Source: Ancylostoma caninum | Taxonomy: Eukaryota > Nematoda > Chromadorea > Rhabditida > Ancylostomatidae | Assembly: GCA_037903475.1 (NCBI GenBank) | Contig: JBAJFG010000043.1 | Location: forward strand, 248,001 to 312,000 | Direction: 5' to 3' | Length of the DNA stretch: 64,000 nucleotides | Notes under the pieces: generated by a model | Told to the model about the DNA's origin: nothing | Database searches by the model: none | The model's input: only the letters and a program-made list of their open reading frames with translations | Shown here: one piece after another, positions 1-11,219 of the stretch | Position numbering within the stretch: the stretch's first letter is position 1 | Layout of the letters: every line of letters begins with the position of its first letter | Translations under genes and position numbers: made by a program

Positions 1-129
1 TTGGCAGAGTAGTTTTTGTGAAATGAGACAATGTCATTTCGAATATGTAGATTGCTGACCATCAGCCAACACTCCCCCGAAATCGAAATTTTATCTAATG
101 GGGCAACCCCTGGCTTGCCCTTCCATCAC

Positions 130-599
130 CTTAAAGGCAGTGCCTCACCTCATGTTGGGTGCCGAGATATTCACAGATTCAGGTCCAGCTCGGAGCGCTG
201 AATCTAGTGATGTGCTTGATGTCAGAAAACACCTTCAAAAACCCATACTTTTAAAGCAAAATTGGATACAGGATCGGACGAGTTTTCTTGCTACGTAGCT
301 AGCGAAAGCGGAGCTGAGAAGCTGAGACTGCACCTTAAAATGAACTTCTCAGCAGCAGCTATTATCAAACAAACGAACGTTTCCGTGTTGAAAAACCATG
401 CCGCACCCTCAGCAAGCTCTTACTGCGGAATGAACTCTCTCGTCCACTGGCCGAGAATTTCGAAATTCTCGGCCAAAGAAACCCGTAACTTATGGGGTTT
501 TCGACGTTCCTAGGAAAAACAAAGTACATCGTTGTGCTCAGCGGCTCGCATTCTTTCGACTGACGAACTTTGTCCCTGAGTTGAGACACTGCCTTTAAG
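130..599. mobile_element. MITE family A, full copy (~470 bp)
   Basis: The stretch begins CTTAAAGGCAGTGCCTCACC and ends with its imperfect reverse complement (GAGACACTGCCTTTAAG), so it has terminal inverted repeats of about 20 bp. Closely similar copies lie at 8921-9398 and, truncated, at 25733-26058. The short open frames inside it differ between copies, so I read it as a non-autonomous DNA element without genes. Confidence 0.8.
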
Positions 600-1650
600 T
601 AAATTTTTTAAATCAATACATCCATAATTCTACGTGAAATTCCACGTAAGATCCAGTAATTTAGAGGAAGGCAGGAGTTGTGCTTTTTATAAACACATTG
701 TGGTAAGAGCGGAAAATTTGATACTAGGTGATAAACTTAACTCTGGTAACTCTGTGTAGCACAAACGCAGCCCAAACGGCGTAACGGTAGCTCTAGAAAC
801 CCTAGCAGCAGAGGTTCTCAATTGCTGCCAGTCTCTCCTCGATTGCTGCTCAAGTACATTTAGCGGCAATTACTGAGGGATAGCGACACACATAAAATGC
901 CAATTAATATTAACTGTGATTGCAATTTCTTATGTATTTGGTGCTGGAAGAAGCACATATTTTCAATTTTTCACTAGAATAACCCATGAATCATTGAATA
1001 ACTATGAGCTGTATTGAAAGGCATAACAATGTCCCGATTACTGGCCCAAATTCAGCAACTGAGAAGAGAATGGCAGCAACCGGGAACCATTGCTGCCAGG
1101 GTTTCTACTTGAATCATTACACCGCTTGGGCTGCGTTCGCGCTGCAAAGTTATCAGAGACTGCGCAGCACGAACGCACCCCAAACGGTGAAAAATATCCA
1201 GAAGTGTGCGATAATGATGGCCAAATGTAGGAAGTCCGCAGAAAGTGAGTCATATCGGTCCTCATATAAAAATTATTACTTACTGAGCTATCCAGGTGCA
1301 GCTTCACTCTGCATGACTTGTCCATGGTGAGCCCGCAGTACTGCACTCGCAAACTACTGCTCCCATCTTCTTCCTTATACACCGTCGGGAAATAGCTCCC
1401 CTACAAATGAAGGTTTTGAGAATCCTCAAAAAAAGTAGTGAAGAGAAAGTATAAAAGGTGCAGCATTCCTCATTGATAGATACCATTGGTACTTACAACG
1501 ATGGAACCGGTTTCTGATTCACAGCATAAAGCACACAATGAGTTCTGGCAAAATGGAAGCAAGAGAAGAACTGTAAGAAATTGCTTAAGATCGGGTTAGC
1601 ACAACACAACATGTTTGAACTGTTTCCAAAATTGTTCCATAATAACATCT
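600..1650. repeat. Intergenic; diverged inverted repeat 741-850 / 1040-1160
   Basis: A block of about 110 bp at 741-850 recurs in reverse complement at 1040-1160 (shared words include TTGCTGCCAG and CCCAAACGG). This suggests an old foldback element. I see no credible exon in the rest of the stretch. Confidence 0.5.
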
Positions 1651-1712
1651 AACCAGCCTGATCGTCCGGCTAACGCCGGACTCTCAGGCTTTTTTTTGGG
1701 CTCGCTTCGCTC

Positions 1713-2592
1713 GCCGGCGCACCCTTATCACACGGTTGGACCCGACTGCAGGCGTTTCCCTACTTTTGGACGCCGGCGCACTCTTATCACACGGTTGGAC
1801 CCGACTCCAGGCGTTCCCCCACTTTTGGACGCCGGCGCACCCTTATCACACCGTTGGACCCGACTCCAGGAGATTCCCCGGTTTTGGACACCGACGCGCC
1901 CTTATCACACGGCTGGACCCGACTCCAGGCGTTCCTCCACTTTTGGACGCCGGTTCACCCTTATCACACGGTTGGACCCGACTCCAGGCGTTCCCCCACT
2001 TTGGGACGCCGGCGCACCCTTATCACACCGTTGGACCCGACTCCAGGCGTTCCCCCACTTTTGGACGCCGGCGCACCCTTATCACACGGTTTGACCCGAC
2101 TCCAGGCGTTCCCCCACTTTGGGACGCCGGCGCACCCTTATCACACCGTTGGACCCGACTCCAGGAGATTCCCCGGTTTTGAACACCGACGCGCCCTTAT
2201 CACACGGCTGGACCCGACTCCAGGCGTTCCCCCACATTTGGACGCCGGCGCACCCTTATCACACGGTTGGACCCGACTGCAGGCGTTTCCCCACTTTTGG
2301 ACGCCGGCGCACCCTTATCACACCGTTGCTCCAGGCGTTTCCCCACTTTTGGACGCCGGCGCACCCTTATCACACGGCTGGACCCGACTCCAGGCGTTCC
2401 CCCACTTTTGGACGCCGGCGCACCCTTATCACACGGTTGGACCCAACTCCAGGCGTTCCCCCACTTTGGGACGCCGGCGCACCCTTATCACACCGTTGGA
2501 CCCGACTCCAGGAGATTCCCCGGTTTTGGACACCGACGCGCCCTTATCACATCGTTGGGCCCGTTTCCCTCACCTATGAGCGCCGGCGCATC
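1713..2592. repeat. 59-bp tandem satellite, about 15 units
   Basis: The unit begins ACGCCGGCGCACCCTTATCA and is 59 bp long. Because 59 is not a multiple of 3 and the unit lacks stops, three overlapping plus-strand frames stay open and encode the same rotating peptide; none is a gene. A variant unit carrying GGAGATTCCCCGGTTTTGGA appears near 1868, 2161 and 2510, giving a higher-order period of roughly five to six units. One unit near 2325 has an internal deletion. Confidence 0.92.
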
Positions 2593-2732
2593 ACTCCATG
2601 TCCCCAATGCCCGAGCCGGCGCAAGCCTCATCCGTGCCATCCCTCGTTCGTCTGGTTGCTCCTCTTCGTTATGAACGTATCCCAACCCTCTATTTCCTTT
2701 TATACGGTCATGTAATCATAGGCCTATCTCAC

Positions 2733-2950
2733 TCATTCCGACCGTGTTGAAAACAACTGTCGGCCATTAGCATGTCTGAACAGGACAAACGTGGCCCGAA
2801 ACACCCTTAAATCAAGGTGAAAATCAAAATTTGCACACTTTTTATATGTAACTTGACACGCTGAACATCGTGGTGTAATCAGATTTTTCCGGTAGGGGCT
2901 GGTTCTCTTGTACACACACACACACACTGACATAAAATGCCGATTAATAT
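2733..2950. repeat. Dispersed repeat related to 9400-9590
   Basis: The two blocks share the words AAAATCAAAATT, the phrase GGCTGGTTCT and an end containing ACACACA followed by AAATGCC. The end is also found near 890-910. No coding potential is evident. Confidence 0.5.
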
Positions 2951-3125
2951 TAACTATGATAAGTTGCTTTCCGCAGCGTTACCCAACCAGGAGATGAGCC
3001 GGTCGATCCTGTTAACTCTTCTCACATATCATATCTTAGTATCAAACGCTGTTTATGTGGTTCAACTGACAACAATTTATGGAGATTCTGAGCGAACTGT
3101 AGAACTCTCCGCAAACAAAAGCTGC

Positions 3126-3247
3126 AGTTATAGTTCATCGAAGTCCGATCCGGTCAGATAACAAATGATACATATCGCCTTTCGGATAAGCTCTTAGGAT
3201 CAATACGTATCTTTTGTTATTCGACCTGATCGGACTCCGATGCATTA
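3126..3247. mobile_element. ~115-bp palindromic MITE
   Basis: The left arm (CATCGAAGTCCGATCCGGTC, then AGATAACAAATGATAC) is matched in reverse by the right arm (GTATCTTTTGTTATTCGACC, then TGATCGGACTCCGATG). A related but truncated copy lies at 54596-54690. It ends the open frame at 2937-3161. Confidence 0.75.
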
Positions 3248-3923
3248 GAAATGTAACAAAACCTCGTACCCTTGCCATGTAGAGTTTTGATAAAGATAAA
3301 GGTAAACGACAATTCATGGCCCTCCGATCTAGGGTAGTTGATTATTTCATAGTTGCTGTTGTAGAAAAAGCAAGATATGTGTTTTAGCAAGGTTACAGTA
3401 GCTATGTTTCCCCATTCGTCAAGAACGTAATCCCGCCCCCAAAGTAAAAAAGAGGGCATTCACTGCTCCCCTCCATCCCTTTCTTCTTCCCTCTCCCTCC
3501 TTCAACTCTAATCCTCTATTCTCTGAAGGTGTATCTTATTCAAGCACGTTTTTATTTTTTGTCCGCTTGTTGCAGCTTCAATTGTATTCGTCGATGGGCG
3601 GGAACGATCCCTAAAGGTAACGGAGTTTGGAACAGTAAAACTGCTACCAACAAAGCCCACCAAGCTCTATCACACTAAAAGATTCATCCTCTCATATAAT
3701 CGCCAAATCTTCTTTTTTTATTACACTGTTATCTAGGGTGTCTGCCCTCCTACTTATCAATTGTATAGAAAATTGCCATTTAAGATGGGTTCATGCCACT
3801 TTGAATCTGACCGAACAGAACGAATCGAAGAGAGGGGATAGAGTGACAACACCTTTAGGGAAAGAAAGGAAACAAGGTTATGGTGGATTTGATTTTAACA
3901 TATAATGTACCATTTTTGCCTAC
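3248..3923. other. Intergenic stretch, one weak plus-strand exon candidate
   Basis: The only coding hint is after a TTGTTGCAG acceptor near 3574, where a frame reading SIVFVDGRERSLKV is open for about 45 codons and has a possible donor at 3616. I could not link it to other exons, so I do not call a gene. Confidence 0.2.
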
Positions 3924-4087
3924 GGAGCATAAACATCTACAAGAAAGACAGTTAATCATTTCGAATCCCGTGAATGGCGGCCCGAATGGTAGGAACAGAG
4001 GTTCATCTCCTCTGAATTCGTGGAACACGTGATGAGTCTCTTCAGCTATAGATTTTAAAGTGTTCTGACTAACATGAATGGAAGACA
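3924..4087 (-). CDS. Candidate coding exon, unknown protein
   Basis: On the minus strand a strong acceptor (CTTTCTCTCACAG) is followed by 54 open codons and a GTAGGC donor. The frame starts in phase 1 and ends in phase 0. The peptide contains the segments IAEETHHVFHEF and FLPFGPPFTGFEMINCLSCR, and ends with four closely spaced cysteines. I do not recognise the family. Neighbouring exons were not found, so this could be part of a larger minus-strand gene or a decayed one. Confidence 0.4.
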
Positions 4088-5218
4088 CTGTGAGAGAAAG
4101 CATTTGATGAGCTAACTTGTAAATTAGCGTCTTCTGAACCTATTTCAGGCCTCTGAAGGGACATAAGATTGAAAGATTAGTCCAAATAAATTGTGCGCAT
4201 ATGACAATCTGTGAAACACAGAAGTTAAGTGGATAAGACGGCGTCTTGTTTGGAGGGATTTTGAATTTCTGAGCAAAGGGTCTAATCACTGGAATTACAA
4301 GTTATAGTATCCGAAAACTCGACATTTCAGAACGAATCGATATCGCCTATACTCCTCGAAGATGTGCTCAAAACGAACTGGCGACATGAATGTTAACGAT
4401 AATGGGAACGATTACTGTCGATCGCTACGCCACATTGATTATTACCACTCTTACGTTTAGAATCTCCTCATCACCTTATAAAAATGGCAGCTGCTGGCCA
4501 TCGTGGCGATATCGGAGATTACTGCCAAAGTCTTGGTACCCTCAGCCACTAGAACTCCGGAAGTCCAAGCAAGACGGCCTAATTGGTGGGTTTCGATAAG
4601 AGCGGAATACCCACGATGGTAGAGCAGTCCATGAAAATACGGCATAGAGAAATGAAGAGCAGCCAGGGCATAACTCTTTTTATAGTGATCATTTATCAAC
4701 TTGCTTATTCGAATCATGGTAGCACGGGCGTGTCAAAATTACCACAAATCAGCCTAATCGTCCGCTAAAGCCGGATTCTAAAGCGGTTTTCAGAAGAATA
4801 GGGCGCGGCAACGCCGAGCGAGCTTGTGCGATAAATGACGCGAGCAGAGTTTCCAGAAATTTTGCCTCGCATGAGCCATCCTCTACATTTCTCGTGCTCG
4901 CTCAGCAGTTCATGGAGTAGTGTGGTCCGGGGTACTCCTAGCCGCGCGACAAAGTTCCAGAGCAAGAATTTTCCCACACACAAGTCACTTTCCGCGCCGC
5001 GCCGCTGTTCGCAAAAAATAGTGCGTTTCATAACTATAGGAGCACCTTCAAACTCTGGGTTACCAGCAACAGCAGGTCTAAAGAAATTCCCCTACTCCGA
5101 TATATGGATTGCCCTCCTGAAAAGACAACTGCTACCAAATTAGCTCGTACCGCCCTACATTCTAAATGTTTTATAGATAATTTTTACTTTTTATGTCGTT
5201 TCTTAATATAGGATCAGC
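4088..5218. other. Intergenic, no supported gene
   Basis: The area around 4745-4800 shares the words CAGCCTGATCGTCCG / CAGCCTAATCGTCCG with the flank of the satellite near 1652, so it is probably part of a dispersed repeat. Open frames here are short and unconvincing on both strands. Confidence 0.4.
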
Positions 5219-5392
5219 TTAAGAAATCGTACAATAATCCAACAATAACTGCAGATTTTGTTTTTCGGCGTACTTGTAGAAGAAAGTGTATTCCACCTTG
5301 TTCTTGAATTCCAGGATGAAACGCTCCAGAATGCGGTCCTCAATATCCAAAACATTGCGCGGCAGATCGGGCAATTTTTTTATTGATTAAAA
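5219..5392 (-). pseudogene. Coding-like fragment, minus strand
   Basis: About 57 codons are open on the minus strand, ending at TAA (5219-5221). The peptide is amphipathic and natural in composition, for example DIEDRILERFILEFKNKVEY followed by a Tyr-rich stretch. A stop lies directly upstream with no acceptor. A second minus-strand coding-like stretch (about 5674-5852, containing RTTQTFHQEPGHVDRSVLLL) lies in another frame. Together they look like a decayed gene or unidentified transposon protein. I could not assign a family. Confidence 0.3.
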
Positions 5393-5859
5393 CAGGCCAT
5401 TTGAGAATTCAAATGCTTTCCAACGTGTTGCTTGTTTCGAGCGACCTAGCCCAAAATACCTATATAAATGGTATTTCGGATGAAAAAAAGGGATGGTTCT
5501 GAGGGATGCGGGTACCAGATCTGCCCAGGGATCCGGTCAACTTTCTCAGTTGGAACATTCATGTTAACGTGCACTGATCTGGATGCCTTCCTGCAAAGGC
5601 TGCACACTGTTGCTGGCTTTCATAAAGTATTGAATGAATTTGGCAGAGTATCAGAGAGCTCTACTAGTACATTTGCAAGCATTCTTGATTGGACGACATT
5701 GAGAAAGCCACCATGTTCTCCAGCAGGAGAACGCTACGATCCACGTGACCCGGTTCTTGATGAAATGTTTGAGTCGTCCTGCCTTTGTGCATGTATTCCT
5801 GGCCCAAGTAGTCCGAAACGCGGAGAGCGAGACGAATAGCGGTGCGCCGCAAGCTCCGG

Positions 5860-6679
5860 TCGTGATTGGGGAACAGAGCGCAGGCACTCCGGAGCCTTCA
5901 CCCATCATCGATAGACGTCTTTCAAATTACAACAACTGCGCACTCCTTTTATATTGCAAAACCCGTTTCTCAGCATCACTATATTCGCAGACTTCATCAG
6001 CACAGTCGCCACGACCGCCAGCGTTGTTCCAGTGGAGCAAGGTGGATTTGTGCCGCGTGCTTCGACAACCACCACACGGATAATGCGATTGAAAAGATGA
6101 AAGACGTAAGAGGGATGATAATCAATGCGTCGTGGCGATCGATAAACATGGCTTCCACTCCCACTATCATTCAAATGGCCAGTTCATTTTGGGCACATCT
6201 TCAAGGAAAACGGACGAAAAGAAGCGATGAGCTCTGTTTCAAGGCAACACATGTAACGTGGCGATCGATAATTGTGGCATACCTCAGGCATAGGACTTAT
6301 TTAAGCGAAAAACCTGCACAAATTTAATTATTCACCAGACGGCGTGCTTTTCTTCGTTTGTGTGTTCTACATTATTATTTGTATTTCTCACGGCAAACTG
6401 ACGCTGATGATCACAGTTGTTGAACGGAATGAATCATTCCAGAGTGCTCATCAGTTTGGTGCAGCCTGAGTAGCCTCTTTTCACCCACTCTTGTGATAAA
6501 CGTAGGTATAGTTGCTAGGTTGGTAGGTTCTTCTTAAATGCTTGTCATAAACACGTCCTGCGCGTTGCAGAATTCCAGTAAAAATGTTCTTATTCGCCAT
6601 CGATCGAAAGCAGGGAAATCTTCAAAACCAGTAGCTTTCGTGAATATTTTTATATCCGTGTCGAGCGCATCGTAGAACT
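5860..6679. other. Intergenic, no supported gene
   Basis: Open frames occur on both strands but lack splice signals, repeats of domain motifs or consistent neighbours. I see nothing that supports a gene. Confidence 0.3.
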
Positions 6680-7090
6680 TTGAATGCAGCACCTACGGAA
6701 AATTTCGTGCTCGAGATTTCGACGTAATCCGAAGTATTTTAGTACGTTGAACACCGTAGAATTTCTGGAAGATGCCAAAACTATGAAAACACTGTTTTTT
6801 ATAGACCTCTTATTCAACCTTGACATAAGTTGGTCTGAATTGTGCGAGCTCTTGGGCGCCGACCGATCGGAAAAAAATCGATGATGAAGTTTTTTCGTCA
6901 CCCCTTCTCTGGCGCAATCACTAATATAAATTGCTTTGCTTTCTTTTTCGGTAGAGACTAAAAGAACTAATCATTAGAGGAAATGCAACAGCAAAAAGAG
7001 AAGCCACTGAAGAAGAAACAAGCCTCAATTGGACCAAAAATACGAAATTAAGCTTGCTCTCCTTCCCACTCCACACCATACTCGCATATA
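6680..7090. mobile_element. Diverged relative of the 13.9-15.9 kb inverted-repeat arm
   Basis: This block aligns by eye with the outer part of the arm at 15540-15920. Both contain TTTCGTGCTCGAGATTTCGA, then GTTGGTYTGARTTGTGCGAG, then ATCATTAGAGGAAA. The copy here is single and unpaired, and no transposase frame is visible. Confidence 0.65.
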
Positions 7091-7338
7091 CCCTTTTGAA
7101 TGATCTAACGCTGAATAACCTAACAATCACCAATGAAGGAATTTCGTCTTACACGTACATTCACAGACATGCACACAAATGAAGAGCTTTATTATAAATC
7201 ATGCTAGAATGCTGTACAGTCTTACAAATGCAATAGGCGAAACCGAAAAGGATTTGGAAATAGAACAACGTTATATTATGCAACAGAACATGTCTCAGTT
7301 CAATCCAAGTATGATATCTAAAACTGTAAGGAAATGAT

Positions 7339-7795
7339 TTATTTTGCATTTATTTTAGGACCAGATAAGAGCTGAGCTTGCAAGCGGGGATTTCTTGATT
7401 TCACAATATATTCCTCCTTTCCATTAATCAAAACTGGATCCAAATAATATTCGTTTTGTTCGGTTAACATACCTGAAAACAGAAATAAGTCCGAATTTGC
7501 GTTGGTCCAATAATTTCTCCGAGAAACTTGAGTTGAGGGAGTAATAAATGGTAAGTCGTGATAGCGGAGAAGTATCCCTTCCTCCCTTTCGAAGCATTTC
7601 GCTGAGAACAAAGCTTTTTCACCTTTTGTCACCTATGGTTTCCCTTGTAAGCTTCTGAAGACGTTGTCGAATAGTGTTATAGGTCTTTGACAGTATTCGC
7701 TCAATGCAATCGGCATTCTTTGTTCGTTGACCTGTGTTCCTCAGCCACGACTCATACTTAGAACTAAGGCATCCATCACATACAAAACATGCCAT
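7339..7795 (-). CDS. Small two-exon gene, 98 aa, Cys-rich N terminus, unknown function
   Basis: Exon 1 is 7633-7795 (ATG at 7795) and exon 2 is 7339-7472 (TAA at 7339-7341). The 160-bp intron has a GTGACA donor and a CTGTTTTCAG acceptor, and the phases agree (1 to 1). The protein starts MACFVCDGCLSSKYESWL, so it has three closely spaced cysteines, followed by a basic helical segment (IERILSKTYNTIRQRLQKL). It ends with a hydrophilic tail containing YYLDPVLINGKEEYIVKSRN. There is no signal peptide or membrane segment. A good acceptor 27 nt upstream of the ATG suggests SL trans-splicing, which supports this start. I do not recognise the family; the cysteines could bind a metal, but that is a guess. 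Confidence 0.65.
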
Positions 7796-7822
7796 AGTTC
7801 ACAGCGAAAATATCTCCGCTAT

Positions 7823-7842
7823 CTATGGACAAGAAAAATAAA
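7823..7842 (-). promoter_or_regulatory. Probable trans-splice (spliced-leader) acceptor
   Basis: Reading the minus strand, a T-rich tract ends in CTTGTCCATAG at 7823, 27 nt before the ATG at 7795, and an in-frame stop lies between. An acceptor directly before a start codon with no upstream coding is the usual signature of a nematode spliced-leader site. Confidence 0.5.
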
Positions 7843-7854
7843 ATAAAATAAACA

Positions 7855-8125
7855 TCGGGCCCAACAGGATTCGACCAGATCATCTGAAGAAAATCACTAT
7901 CAGCACATTGCCTAGGCTTTTCGCGAGGTACCTGTCGGAGTGCTGCTACCTCAACAACTTAAGACCTGCAGGACAATGCTGCTGTACTAGAACAGAAACC
8001 TGCAGGACATCTACGATTATCGCCCCATCTGCCTACTATCCGTCGTGTGCAAGCTTTTCACGCCACTAATCCTCAACTGGATCGAAAGGACTCTGAATGA
8101 AGGGTAGCCGTGAGCACCCAGCAAC
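7855..8125 (+). pseudogene. RTE-type LINE reverse-transcriptase fragment
   Basis: Broken plus-strand frames encode GPNRIRPDHLK, then LPRLFARYLSEC, then YDYRPICLLSVVCKLFT, then ERTLNEG. This is the order of the region before and at the start of the RT domain in RTE-clade elements. In-frame stops after position 8105 and frame shifts show it is dead. The 3' part of such an element lies at 10520-11214. Confidence 0.7.
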
Positions 8126-8329
8126 CTAAAGATAAGACTTAAAGGCAGAGGGCCACCTCGTTCTGCCTGTTGGATTTACCAACATATCCTAGATCTTCTC
8201 ACCTGGAAGACGGGTTTGTAGACCATTCTGAGACAATTTATGTATACCGTTGGAACCACCGCGCCGAGTAGATGCAGAATCTGCTGTTAGCTGAACTACG
8301 AAAATGAGGTGGACCGCTGCCTTCAAGAA

Positions 8330-8392
8330 GGAGAGCTTCTTCGCAATGGAGATGAAGCTAATTTTGATACAGTGTTTAAACCCCACCCTGTA
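8330..8392. mobile_element. Terminal inverted repeat of the mariner-like element seen at 40792-42057
   Basis: The stretch TTCGCAATGGAGATGAAGCT through to CACCCTG-TA closely follows the right end of the 40.8 kb element (TTCGCAATGGGGATGGAATT to CACCCTG-TA). I did not find the matching left end, so this is a truncated copy. Confidence 0.55.
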
Positions 8393-8469
8393 TAAAAAAT
8401 AAATCTCATCACAAAATTTAAGTTGAATAGCCGAGTGGTATAGGAGCATTTGTAGGATAATGATTATGG

Positions 8470-8755
8470 CTAGGTGATGGCGACGACAGCATCCCAGTGC
8501 AGTGAATCAAAGGCCTCCGAGACCCAGCATTCTGCTTCGAAATAGATGAGCTCGTAGGCGAGTGCTATGAAAACTTGAAAAAGGACTATTCTAACGTCAT
8601 GTTTCCAACCAACCTGTATCTGAGCATCCCTCTGCTTCTGGGAAGATCTCCGCAGTTGCTCTCGCATTTCTGAAGGAGTGCAGTTTGTCAAAGCATTGAA
8701 GTACTTCCTTGCTTCCATCTTTACTAATGGTTTGGCTTGACTTTTGGACGATTGC
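8470..8755 (-). CDS. Candidate coding exon(s), unknown protein
   Basis: After a TTTCTAG acceptor the minus strand is open for 94 codons to TAG (8470-8472). A GTTGGT donor after codon 47 (exon 8614-8755) offers a shorter exon. The first part, with EARKYFNALTNCTPSEMREQ then LRRSSQKQRDAQIQ, is helical and charged and faintly resembles the small nematode SXP/RAL-2 (DUF148) type, but I am not sure. The later part contains FIALAYELIYFEAECW. No upstream exon was found. Confidence 0.4.
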
Positions 8756-8920
8756 CTAGAAATTTGTGAATGTGATTGGTATAATGAATGCGTAATCATC
8801 AAAAATGAATTAGAACTATACATCCAACCCTACAAAATTATTCAATCTAATGTCTGCAGAATTCATTTTGTAGGAAAACCAGTATCACCTACTCTAACTG
8901 GGGTGTTAACAAATTTCGGT

Positions 8921-9398
8921 CATTAAGGGCACTGTGTCACCTCATGACGGGTATCGAGATATCAACAGAATCTGCTCCTACTCGGAGCGCTATTCCAGTG
9001 AAGTGCTTGAAATCTGAAGAAAAACGGTCAAAAACCCCCATTTTGAGGCCGAATTTGATATTCGAGCGAAAGAGTTATCTAGAAAGGAACGAGCTACCCC
9101 CCTAGAAAATCAGGCAAAGTGGACGAATAATTGAGCTTGACGCTAGCTATTATGCAATGAACAGTTACGATCGTGTTCGAGAACCATGCTACACCTTCAG
9201 CACGATTTTGCTGCGGAATGAAGCCCCTCGTCCACTTCCCGAGACTTTGGAATTTCTCGGCCAAAGAATCCAGTAACTTGAGGGGTTCTCGACGTTTCTC
9301 TGACACTGGAAGTGCATCTTTGCGCTCGGCGGCACGCATGTGTTCGGCTGAGGTGAGGCTTTCGAACACGATCTCTGAGCTGACACACTGCCTTTAAG
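8921..9398. mobile_element. MITE family A, diverged copy
   Basis: It has the same ends as the copy at 130-599 (AAGGGCACTGTGTCACCTCA at the left, ACACTGCCTTTAAG at the right) and shared interior words such as CTCGGCCAAAGAA. The middle is more diverged than between the other two copies. Confidence 0.75.
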
Positions 9399-9731
9399 AG
9401 AACTTAACATGTGTGAACATAAGAGAACTGACCCAAAACACATGTATAAATAAATTAGGGTAAAAATCAAAATTCGCAATCTTTTCGTACACATCCCGGT
9501 GCTCTGAACAAGATGGTGTAGTTATTTTCAATTTTTGATGGCTGGTTCTTGTGCGCAGACTCACACACAGCCATGAAATGCCAATTAAAAACAAGTGAGA
9601 TTTTTCAAATAATTTTTATTGATTATTTTTCATTGTAATTCATACATATTTTTACTAATTTTGTTTTCCATCTGGGCCTGAAAGTAGCAGAGACACCACT
9701 TTTTTGTACCTCCCCCCCCCCTCCTGTCTAC

Positions 9732-10086
9732 TTTCAGGATACAATACAGTAGCATCTCTTCAGTGTGCCTCAACAACTCCGTGTTCACATGTTGACCTCT
9801 TAGTGCAAAAACGTTTCCTTCCTTCGGATTGAAAGGACCGGCATGATCGGATCGCTTTCGTGTATTTAGCGTTACACAGTGGTTGCCGCACGGACAGTGA
9901 GCAGTGGCGGACATCTCGGATTTTGATGGGACCTTCGAATTAGGATGGAGACTGAGATTGGCACGATCGGTCTTGTCCTGGATCCGACATTCACTGGGTA
10001 TCCCAGTGGCGATATCCATGAACACATCGGAGAGGGAAGGTGTGTAGTCTTCACCCGCTGTCACTTTGTCCTTCCTGTCGAGACAC
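9732..10086 (-). CDS. Candidate coding exon, 118 codons, unknown protein
   Basis: The minus strand has an ACTATTAG acceptor at 10087, 118 open codons (phase 2 to 0) and a GTAGAC donor; the frame would run on to 9630 unspliced. The peptide is well mixed, with SLSDVFMDIATGIPSECR, TAHCPCGNHCVTLNTRKR and LLRHTEEMLLYCILK. A CPCGNHC cluster could bind a metal, but I do not recognise a domain. The frame is long for an unconstrained stretch, which is the main support. Adjacent exons were not found. Confidence 0.45.
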
Positions 10087-10519
10087 CTAATAGTTACCCG
10101 TTTCCCGCGTAAAATTCATATTCATGAAAGACAAGGAAGCACAAAGACAGCGACGCGTGCACTAGCGACGTGTCCATCTCACACTTCGCTACATGTAGGG
10201 TGCGAAGTGAGAAATTTCAAAGTTATGAGTAGGAATCACAGCGCTCTTCCACCGTTACTTAACCATAACAAAGGCGATGACTAGAAGACAGGGCGATACT
10301 GCATTGCAGAAGTTGTCCACAGCCCCATTGTAGCGGGCAGTGAACTGTGTTGACTGGTAGAAAAAAAAGGCGTTCGGATTGATTGGAAGTTCCTTTCAAA
10401 TCTTCGTTCTGTGAACGAAATTGTTCTTTTCTTGAAAAGTACGGATGTAACGGATCGATGCTCAATCAGCTGAAAGAAATAGGTGGGTGGATTCGACAGC
10501 CAATAAAGAGGACAAGGTC

Positions 10520-11214
10520 CCATTCCATCACAAATAAAACTGGAAGTACCTGAAGAAAACGTCATCCTTCATGTATCTCAAATGCTCGAAAAATATGGAG
10601 AAGAACCTCATAGAAGAGTTGAATAGAAGAAGAGCAGCGTGGGCCTCGTTGGCGCTAGGCACCTTAGCTAAGCTACAGACCAACTGCGGCCCCATATCTT
10701 CCTAATCATCTTTTCATTCTACAGTTGTTCCAGCGTTCTTCTACGTGAGGAAACGTTAGTAGACACCGCGGGCACGCTGATGACGCTTTGCACCACACAA
10801 AGAGCGCTTGAACGTTATCTTTTGAGCTACAACCGTCATACCCAACATCAGCTCGGGCTCCGCAGCTTAACGACGAATATCTCATCAAATGTCTTGTGAC
10901 CCAGCGGAATAAGTATCAAAAGTTAAACACAGATAGGCTGGTCCTATAATGAGAAGAAACGACGATGAATGGATGAGAAGAACTTTTGGATGGATTCGAA
11001 GAGAAGGAAATGACCTCGATGGAGACCACCAACGATATGGGCAGATCTCACCCCGTTGTACAATGTACCCTCAATGCTGTACGAGTGGACCAGTTAAGCT
11101 TTCAGCTAGAAAAGAATCAGACCTCTCGTCAACGTTACCTTTGATGCTCATGGATGACTGCGTAGAATGGAAGCGATACTGGGCCCGCACAGCAAGCGAC
11201 AACGAGCCATAAAT
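10520..11214 (+). pseudogene. RTE-type LINE, decayed 3' (C-terminal) part
   Basis: Reading across several frames gives the characteristic C-terminal order of RTE proteins: VILHVSQMLEKYG, TTQRALERYLLSYN, RHTQHQLGLRS, then a WMDSKRR / RPPTIWADL segment. Stops and shifts break every frame. Together with 7855-8125 it shows RTE activity in this genome. Confidence 0.65.
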
Positions 11215-11219
11215 ATTTA

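Noticed and set aside
1615..2715. Four overlapping plus-strand ORFs of 135-241 codons
   Set aside because: They are one 59-bp satellite read in three frames.
5468..5839. 123-codon plus-strand ORF
   Set aside because: The minus strand of the same stretch looks at least as protein-like, and neither has splice partners.
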